A stretch of 64,000 bases of DNA from Mycobacterium simulans (lineage in GTDB: Bacteria; Actinomycetota; Actinomycetes; Mycobacteriales; Mycobacteriaceae). This document shows positions 59,284 to 64,000 of the stretch, piece by piece. The position numbers were made by a program, and so were the translations under genes. Positions within the stretch are counted from its first letter, which is position 1; every line of letters starts with the position of its first letter. The stretch lies in assembly GCF_900232995.1 (NCBI RefSeq), contig NZ_OCVX01000003.1, positions 2,140,895 to 2,204,894 on the forward strand, in the 5' to 3' direction. The notes beneath the pieces are model-generated. The model saw only the letters and a list, made by a program, of their open reading frames with translations, searched no databases and was not told the DNA's origin.

Positions 59284-60507
59284 TTAGGGGTTGATGGTGT
59301 TGTCACCCACCTGCCGACCCCATACATAGTCGAGAACCAGCGGTGACGGAAGTTCGAAGTGGTTGTATGGCGCCAGGCTGGCGCCAACGTCCATCACCAG
59401 AAGCGGCGCCGGCCACAAGTCGCGGGTGATTTCCTTCCAGCAGCCCGGTCGCCCGCCGGGTCCCCCCCTCGCATTGACCCGGGGCAGATTCTCCGGATAG
59501 ACATATGGGTTTGTCGCTCCCGTGATGCTGCCTGAAGCCGCGCCCAGTGAGTAGCCGTTGTCACCGCCGACGGCGGCATGGACGCGGGGTGCCACGTCGT
59601 GGTAGTTGCGGATGGTGCACAAGATTTCGGGACTGTACTCGTCGAGCAGCTGGCTCGTGGGGACCAGGTCGGCGGCCCCACGCGCCAGGTATGGCCCGCC
59701 GCGCCCGAACACGTCGGAGCCGGTATTGCCCAATCCGGCCGCCGCTAGCAACGCCGTATCCAAGTCGCCTCGCCGCTTGTTGACGGACTGTGCCGTGGGC
59801 ACCGCGTGGTTGAGCGCATCCCATAGGTCGGGTGCGGCGTCGGCGTAGATGTCACCCAGAGCCGCCAGCTGCGCAATGTCGTGGCGGGCTTGCGGCATCC
59901 GTGGGTTAACCTGATCGAGGCTTGCGTTGCCGTTGAGCACGGCGGCGCCGAACTTGTCGCCCAGCCCGCTCAGGGCCTCAGCGGCCGCGCTGAGCGTCAG
60001 ATTGACTTTGACCGGATCGACTTTCTCGGTGATCGAGGTCAGCGTCTGGAACAACGTATTGAACTCCGTTGTCACCCTTGTCGCATCGATCATCGTCGAC
60101 GATGTGACGTGTTGTGGTGCAGGGTTTTCCGGCGATTTTGGGGATGTCAGGGCCACATACTTGTTTCCGAAGACGGTGGTGGCCTTGATTTCGGCCGCCA
60201 CATTGGCCGGAATCGAGCTGAGGTACTTCGGATCCACGTCCAGCACCAGCTGCGCCATCGGCACGCCGTTGGGCGCAACCTCCGAAATGTTGGCCACCCG
60301 GCCGATCTGCACGCCGTTGTAGGTGACCTTCGCTCCCGGATCCGTCACCAAGCCGGCCCGCGGAGCTCTCATCGTCAAGTGCGCCTTCGGGGTGAAATTC
60401 CCCCGAAACTGCCAATACAAGGCCGTGCCGGCGAGCAGCAACACCATCAGCGCAATCAGCCCGATGGTCCGGTAAGGTGGCCGCCTTCCCCGACGGCGAC
60501 GCTCCAT
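59284..60507 (-). CDS. Orphan MceA-like protein
   Basis: A 407-aa Mce-family protein. One N-terminal membrane helix (TIGLIALMVLLLAGTALYW, about 14-32), the MCE/MlaD domain (AGLVTDPGAKVTYNGVQIGRV...) from ~40 to 130, then a helical segment and C-terminal '...VWGRQVGDNTINP', as MceA subunits end. No YrbE permeases or other mce genes are nearby. It may join a canonical Mce complex or act alone in lipid transport. Divergent from the SCP2-like gene at 19 bp, and with the HAD lipoprotein as its operon partner. Confidence 0.88.
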   Translation of the reverse strand: MERRRRGRRPPYRTIGLIALMVLLLAGTALYWQFRGNFTPKAHLTMRAPRAGLVTDPGAKVTYNGVQIGRVANISEVAPNGVPMAQLVLDVDPKYLSSIPANVAAEIKATTVFGNKYVALTSPKSPENPAPQHVTSSTMIDATRVTTEFNTLFQTLTSITEKVDPVKVNLTLSAAAEALSGLGDKFGAAVLNGNASLDQVNPRMPQARHDIAQLAALGDIYADAAPDLWDALNHAVPTAQSVNKRRGDLDTALLAAAGLGNTGSDVFGRGGPYLARGAADLVPTSQLLDEYSPEILCTIRNYHDVAPRVHAAVGGDNGYSLGAASGSITGATNPYVYPENLPRVNARGGPGGRPGCWKEITRDLWPAPLLVMDVGASLAPYNHFELPSPLVLDYVWGRQVGDNTINP

Positions 60508-60526
60508 GATTCTGAGACCCTAAGGT

Positions 60527-60916
60527 ATGGGCGCCCGCGACAAGGCCGATCCGGCAACAACTCGTCACTCCGTGTTGACCATTGCGGACTGGCTACGCGA
60601 CGAAACCTCTCCGGCGCCCGACCGGGACGCTCTGGCAACGGCGGTGCGGCTCACGGCGCGCACTCTCGCTGCGCTGGCCCCCGGCGCCAGCGTGGAAGTC
60701 CGAATCCCACCATTTGTCGCGGTGCAATGCGTGTCCGGGCCTAGGCACACCCGCGGCACCCCGCCCAATGTTGTCGAAACCGATCCGCGGACGTGGCTGT
60801 TGCTAGCCACCGGCCTGCTGCGGTTGGCCGAGGCGACGCAGACGGGGGCGTTGACCCTTTCAGGGTCCCGAGCCCGCGAAATCCAACATTGGTTGCCGCT
60901 TGTGAATTTGACCTGA
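60527..60916 (+). CDS. Sterol-carrier-protein-like (Rv0807 type)
   Basis: A 129-aa protein. 'ARTLAALAPGASVEVRIPPFVAVQCV', 'RGTPPNVVETDPRTWLLLATG' and 'QTGALTLSGSRAREI' are the pattern of the bacterial sterol carrier/MDMPI-C-like fold (maleylpyruvate isomerase C-terminal). Binding of lipid is expected from the family. ATG at 60527 is 19 bp from the divergent Mce gene. Precedes purF. Confidence 0.82.
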   Translation: MGARDKADPATTRHSVLTIADWLRDETSPAPDRDALATAVRLTARTLAALAPGASVEVRIPPFVAVQCVSGPRHTRGTPPNVVETDPRTWLLLATGLLRLAEATQTGALTLSGSRAREIQHWLPLVNLT

Positions 60917-61054
60917 ACTTGCGGGCTGAGCTGCGGTTTTGTGGTGAATGTGCAGTTTGTCCCATGCAAACACACGAGTTTGATTCGGCGATGGGGCCAC
61001 AGTGCCCGTAGACTCCGTATCGTCACCAATCGCGCCCCAGGGAGCCGCCAAACC

Positions 61055-62581
61055 GTGACCGTCCAGCAGCCCGAGCAAGACCTGAACTCGCCCCGGGAAG
61101 AGTGTGGTGTATTCGGGGTCTGGGCCCCCGGTGAAGATGTCGCCAAGCTCACCTACTACGGCCTGTACGCGTTGCAGCATCGTGGCCAGGAAGCCGCGGG
61201 AATCGCGGTCGCCGACGGATCCCAGGTGTTGGTCTTCAAAGACCTCGGCCTGGTCAGCCAGGTGTTCGATGAGCAGACTTTGGCGGCCATGCAGGGCCAC
61301 GTCGCCATCGGACACTGCCGCTACTCGACCACAGGCGATACAACGTGGGAAAACGCCCAACCCGTGTTCCGCAATACCGCCGCCGGCACCGGGGTTGCGT
61401 TGGGACACAACGGGAATCTGGTCAACGCGGCTGCCCTGGCGGCCCGCGCCCGCGATGCGGGTTTGATCGCCACGCGCTGCCCGGCCCCGGCGACAACGGA
61501 CTCTGACATCCTCGGCGCGCTGCTGGCCCATGGCGCGGCCGATTCCACCCTGGAGCAGGCGGCGCTGGAATTGCTGCCGACAGTGCGCGGAGCGTTCTGC
61601 CTGACGTTCATGGACGAAACCACGTTGTATGCCTGCCGCGATCCACATGGGGTCCGGCCGCTGTCGCTGGGACGGCTGGATCGGGGCTGGGTGGTGGCCT
61701 CCGAAACGGCCGCGCTCGACATCGTCGGCGCTTCGTTCGTTCGCGACATCGAGCCCGGGGAATTGCTGGCGATCGATGCCGACGGGGTGCGATCCACGCG
61801 GTTCGCCAACCCCACGCCGAAGGGCTGCGTCTTCGAATACGTTTACCTGGCCCGGCCCGACAGCACGATCGCCGGCCGGTCGGTGCACGCCTCTCGGCTG
61901 GAGATCGGCCGTCGGTTGGCTCGTGAATGCCCGGTGGACGCCGACCTGGTGATCGGCGTGCCGGAGTCCGGCACCCCGGCCGCGGTTGGGTACGCACAGG
62001 AGTCCGGTATTCCCTATGGGCAGGGCTTGATGAAGAACGCCTATGTCGGGCGCACATTCATCCAGCCGTCACAGACGATCCGTCAGCTCGGCATCCGGCT
62101 GAAGCTGAACCCGCTCAAAGAGGTGATCCGCGGCAAGCGGCTCATCGTCGTCGACGACTCAATCGTGCGGGGCAACACCCAGCGCGCCCTACTGCGAATG
62201 CTGCGCGAGGCCGGTGCCCTCGAAGTGCATGTGCGAATCGCCTCACCGCCGGTGAAGTGGCCATGCTTCTACGGCATCGACTTCCCGTCGCCGGCTGAGT
62301 TGATCGCCAACGCAGTCGAAGACGAGGGGGAGATGCTCGAGGCGGTCCGGCATGCCATCAACGCCGATACGTTGGGCTACATTTCGTTGCGTGGTCTGAT
62401 CGCCGCGACCGAGCAACCCGCCTCACGGTTATGCACGGCCTGCTTCGACGGCGCGTACCCGATCGAGCTGCCCGGCGAGACCGCACTGGGCAAGAACGTC
62501 ATCGAGCACATGCTCGCTAATGCGGCTCGCGGTGCCTCACTGGGCGATCTGGCCGCCGATGAAGTCCCAGTTCGGCACTGA
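61055..62581 (+). CDS. purF: Amidophosphoribosyltransferase
   Basis: A 508-aa enzyme of the first committed purine step. Start GTG at 61055; the nucleophile Cys is residue 17 in SPREECGVFG, so an ~16-residue propeptide is cut. PRPP motif LIVVDDSIVRGNT and Fe-S-type cysteines in 'KWPCFYG' and 'RLCTACF' mark the Bacillus-type. Upstream open frame (from 60941) overlaps only the previous gene's spacer. Rv0808 type. Confidence 0.97.
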   Translation: MTVQQPEQDLNSPREECGVFGVWAPGEDVAKLTYYGLYALQHRGQEAAGIAVADGSQVLVFKDLGLVSQVFDEQTLAAMQGHVAIGHCRYSTTGDTTWENAQPVFRNTAAGTGVALGHNGNLVNAAALAARARDAGLIATRCPAPATTDSDILGALLAHGAADSTLEQAALELLPTVRGAFCLTFMDETTLYACRDPHGVRPLSLGRLDRGWVVASETAALDIVGASFVRDIEPGELLAIDADGVRSTRFANPTPKGCVFEYVYLARPDSTIAGRSVHASRLEIGRRLARECPVDADLVIGVPESGTPAAVGYAQESGIPYGQGLMKNAYVGRTFIQPSQTIRQLGIRLKLNPLKEVIRGKRLIVVDDSIVRGNTQRALLRMLREAGALEVHVRIASPPVKWPCFYGIDFPSPAELIANAVEDEGEMLEAVRHAINADTLGYISLRGLIAATEQPASRLCTACFDGAYPIELPGETALGKNVIEHMLANAARGASLGDLAADEVPVRH

Positions 62582-62663
62582 CCGACGGCTGCCGTAAGCA
62601 GTCGGTATGACTGCACCGGCTGCTGATACCGGCGGTGCGCGCGGCCCGGTAGCCTTTATCGCG

Positions 62664-63767
62664 ATGACGGATCCCCTAGATAGCCCTGAAAGCTCCGGAC
62701 GAAGTTTCAGCAACCAGGGCATCACCTACGCCTCGGCCGGGGTGGATATTGAAGCCGGTGACCGTGCTGTCGAGTTGTTCAAGCCGTTGGCCACCAAGGC
62801 CACCAGACCTGAGGTGCGCGGTGGGCTAGGCGGATTCGCCGGATTGTTCGCCCTGCGCGGCGGCTATCGCGAACCCGTGCTTGCGGCCTCCACTGACGGT
62901 GTTGGCACGAAGCTGGCGGTGGCACAAGCGATGGACAAGCACGACACCGTCGGCCTCGACCTGGTCGCCATGGTGGTAGATGACCTGGTGGTCTGCGGCG
63001 CCGAGCCGCTGTTCCTACAGGACTACATCGCCGTCGGCCGAACCGTGCCTGAGCGACTGAGCGCGATCGTCAGCGGCATCGCCGAAGGCTGCGTGCGGGC
63101 AGGCTGTGCACTGCTGGGCGGCGAGACCGCCGAACACCCTGGCTTGATGGAGCCGGATCATTACGATCTCTCGGCCACCGGCGTCGGCGTTGTCGAGGCC
63201 GACAATATCCTCGGGCCGGACCGCGTCAAACCCGGCGACGTCATTCTCGCGATGGGATCGTCCGGTCTACATTCCAACGGCTACTCGCTGGCCCGCGCCG
63301 TCCTGCTCGACATCGACCGGATGAACCTCGCTGGATACGTGGAGGAGTTCGGGCGCACCCTGGGCGAAGAACTGCTGGAGCCCACTGTCATCTACGCCAA
63401 GGACTGCCTGGCGCTGGCTGCCGAGACCCATGTCCGCACGTTTTGCCATGTCACCGGCGGTGGGTTGGCGGGCAACCTGGCGCGTGTCATCCCCCATGGG
63501 CTGGTTGCCGAGGTGGACCGCGGCACGTGGACGCCGGCCCCGGTGTTCGCCATGATTGCGCAGCGCGGCCGGGTCACGCGGGCCGAGATGGAAAAGACGT
63601 TCAATATGGGCGTAGGCATGATCGCCGTGGTCGCCCCTGAAGACACCGACCGCGCCTTGGCGATACTGACCGCGCGGCACCTGAACTGCTGGGTTTTGGG
63701 GACCGTCTGCAAAGGCGGAAAAGCAGGCCCGCGAGCCAAATTGGTCGGGCAGCACCCGAGATTTTAA
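62664..63767 (+). CDS. purM: AIR synthetase
   Basis: A 367-aa PurM from the ATG at 62664 (MTDPLDSPESSGRSFSNQGITYASAGVDIEAG), matching Rv0809 in length. 'STDGVGTKLAVA', 'VDDLVVCGAEPLFLQDYIA' and 'GGETAEHPG' are the family motifs. Catalyses ring closure of the aminoimidazole. It follows purF by 82 bp, so the two are probably co-transcribed. Confidence 0.97.
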   Translation: MTDPLDSPESSGRSFSNQGITYASAGVDIEAGDRAVELFKPLATKATRPEVRGGLGGFAGLFALRGGYREPVLAASTDGVGTKLAVAQAMDKHDTVGLDLVAMVVDDLVVCGAEPLFLQDYIAVGRTVPERLSAIVSGIAEGCVRAGCALLGGETAEHPGLMEPDHYDLSATGVGVVEADNILGPDRVKPGDVILAMGSSGLHSNGYSLARAVLLDIDRMNLAGYVEEFGRTLGEELLEPTVIYAKDCLALAAETHVRTFCHVTGGGLAGNLARVIPHGLVAEVDRGTWTPAPVFAMIAQRGRVTRAEMEKTFNMGVGMIAVVAPEDTDRALAILTARHLNCWVLGTVCKGGKAGPRAKLVGQHPRF

Positions 63768-63795
63768 GAACCGGCCCTAAAGTGGGCAATCAGTT

Positions 63796-63990
63796 CTAGC
63801 GGCGCCAGTCGTCCTCGTCGTACCAAGCGTCATCGGGGCCCTTATCGTCGGAGCCGTCCACCCGGTCGGATTCGTCGGTGCTCGTCCCTGACAGCTCGCG
63901 TTGAAGCCGCTGGAAGTCGGTCTGGGGGGAGCTGTATTTCAGTTCTCGAGCAACCTTGGTCTGCTTTGCCTTAGCCCGGCCGCGGCCCAT
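63796..63990 (-). CDS. DUF3073 protein (Rv0810c type)
   Basis: A 64-aa actinobacterial small protein: MGRGRAKAKQTKVARELKYSS..., basic N-terminus, acidic tail (DDAWYDEDDW). Function unknown but highly conserved. Convergent with purM by 28 bp. Near the window end. Confidence 0.92.
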   Translation of the reverse strand: MGRGRAKAKQTKVARELKYSSPQTDFQRLQRELSGTSTDESDRVDGSDDKGPDDAWYDEDDWRR

Positions 63991-64000
63991 GGGGGGACCC

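Noticed and set aside
60941..61054. Longer N-terminus of PurF from an upstream GTG
   Set aside because: The nucleophile Cys must be near the N-terminus. The GTG at 61055 gives a propeptide of normal length, and the upstream segment has no family similarity.

Overview
The window is a high-GC actinobacterial chromosome segment. Its gene content and order match a slow-growing Mycobacterium: CYP51 with its 3Fe-4S ferredoxin, CYP123 and CYP126, a PPE-MPTR protein, a Cfp29 encapsulin with its DyP peroxidase, CpsY, the Rv0805-type phosphodiesterase and a DUF3073 protein. Most of it follows the M. tuberculosis H37Rv order Rv0760c-Rv0810c as I recall it, with several inserted blocks. It is probably a non-tuberculous slow grower, because ptrB is intact and the IS6110/IS1547 region next to cfp29 holds a PPE gene instead. 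The species is inference; no database search was possible.

Layout. (1) 1-0.8 kb: the 3' end of a secreted or propeller-like protein. (2) 0.8-13.2 kb: a steroid/alcohol-type catabolic island. A leftward operon runs TetR, cyp123, SDR, cyp51, ferredoxin, SnoaL-like, NDMA-type alcohol dehydrogenase, OYE/FadH-type reductase and ketosteroid-isomerase-like protein. A rightward operon runs aldehyde dehydrogenase, SDR, 3-hydroxyisobutyrate-dehydrogenase-like protein and carboxymuconolactone-decarboxylase-like protein, with a duplicated MIRU-type repeat inside it. (3) purD. (4) 14.7-23.1 kb: an accessory block between purD and ggtA with an HTTM membrane pair, two methyltransferases, a Ser/Thr kinase, a ThiF-nitroreductase fusion (MoeY/Rv1355c type) coupled to an acyltransferase-like protein, and a very short transcription unit with a near-consensus promoter, a 29-codon ORF and a hairpin. 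(5) 23.1-41.2 kb: ggtA, esterase, TetR, purB, cyp126, a TehA/SLAC1-type transporter, purC, intact ptrB, DoxX/TetR divergent pair, EmrB-type efflux, KstD-like flavoprotein. (6) 41.2-43.2 kb: a visibly AT-richer insert with a luciferase-like monooxygenase and two tandem 6-pyruvoyl-tetrahydropterin-synthase-like genes. (7) 43.2-64 kb: purS-purQ, cupin, lpdB-like reductase, PPE-MPTR, encapsulin/DyP, pepC, purL, phosphodiesterase, cpsY, an orphan Mce gene with a HAD-type lipoprotein, purF, purM.

Together the seven purine loci (purD, B, C, SQ, L, F, M) lie on the + strand, scattered through about 50 kb, with accessory modules between them. The leftward sterol/P450 operon looks like one TetR-controlled unit. 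The less-described material is the 14.7-23.1 kb block and the PTPS pair, where one paralogue lacks the catalytic Cys and the pterin-anchoring Glu. I saw no tRNA, rRNA, CRISPR array or intact insertion sequence.
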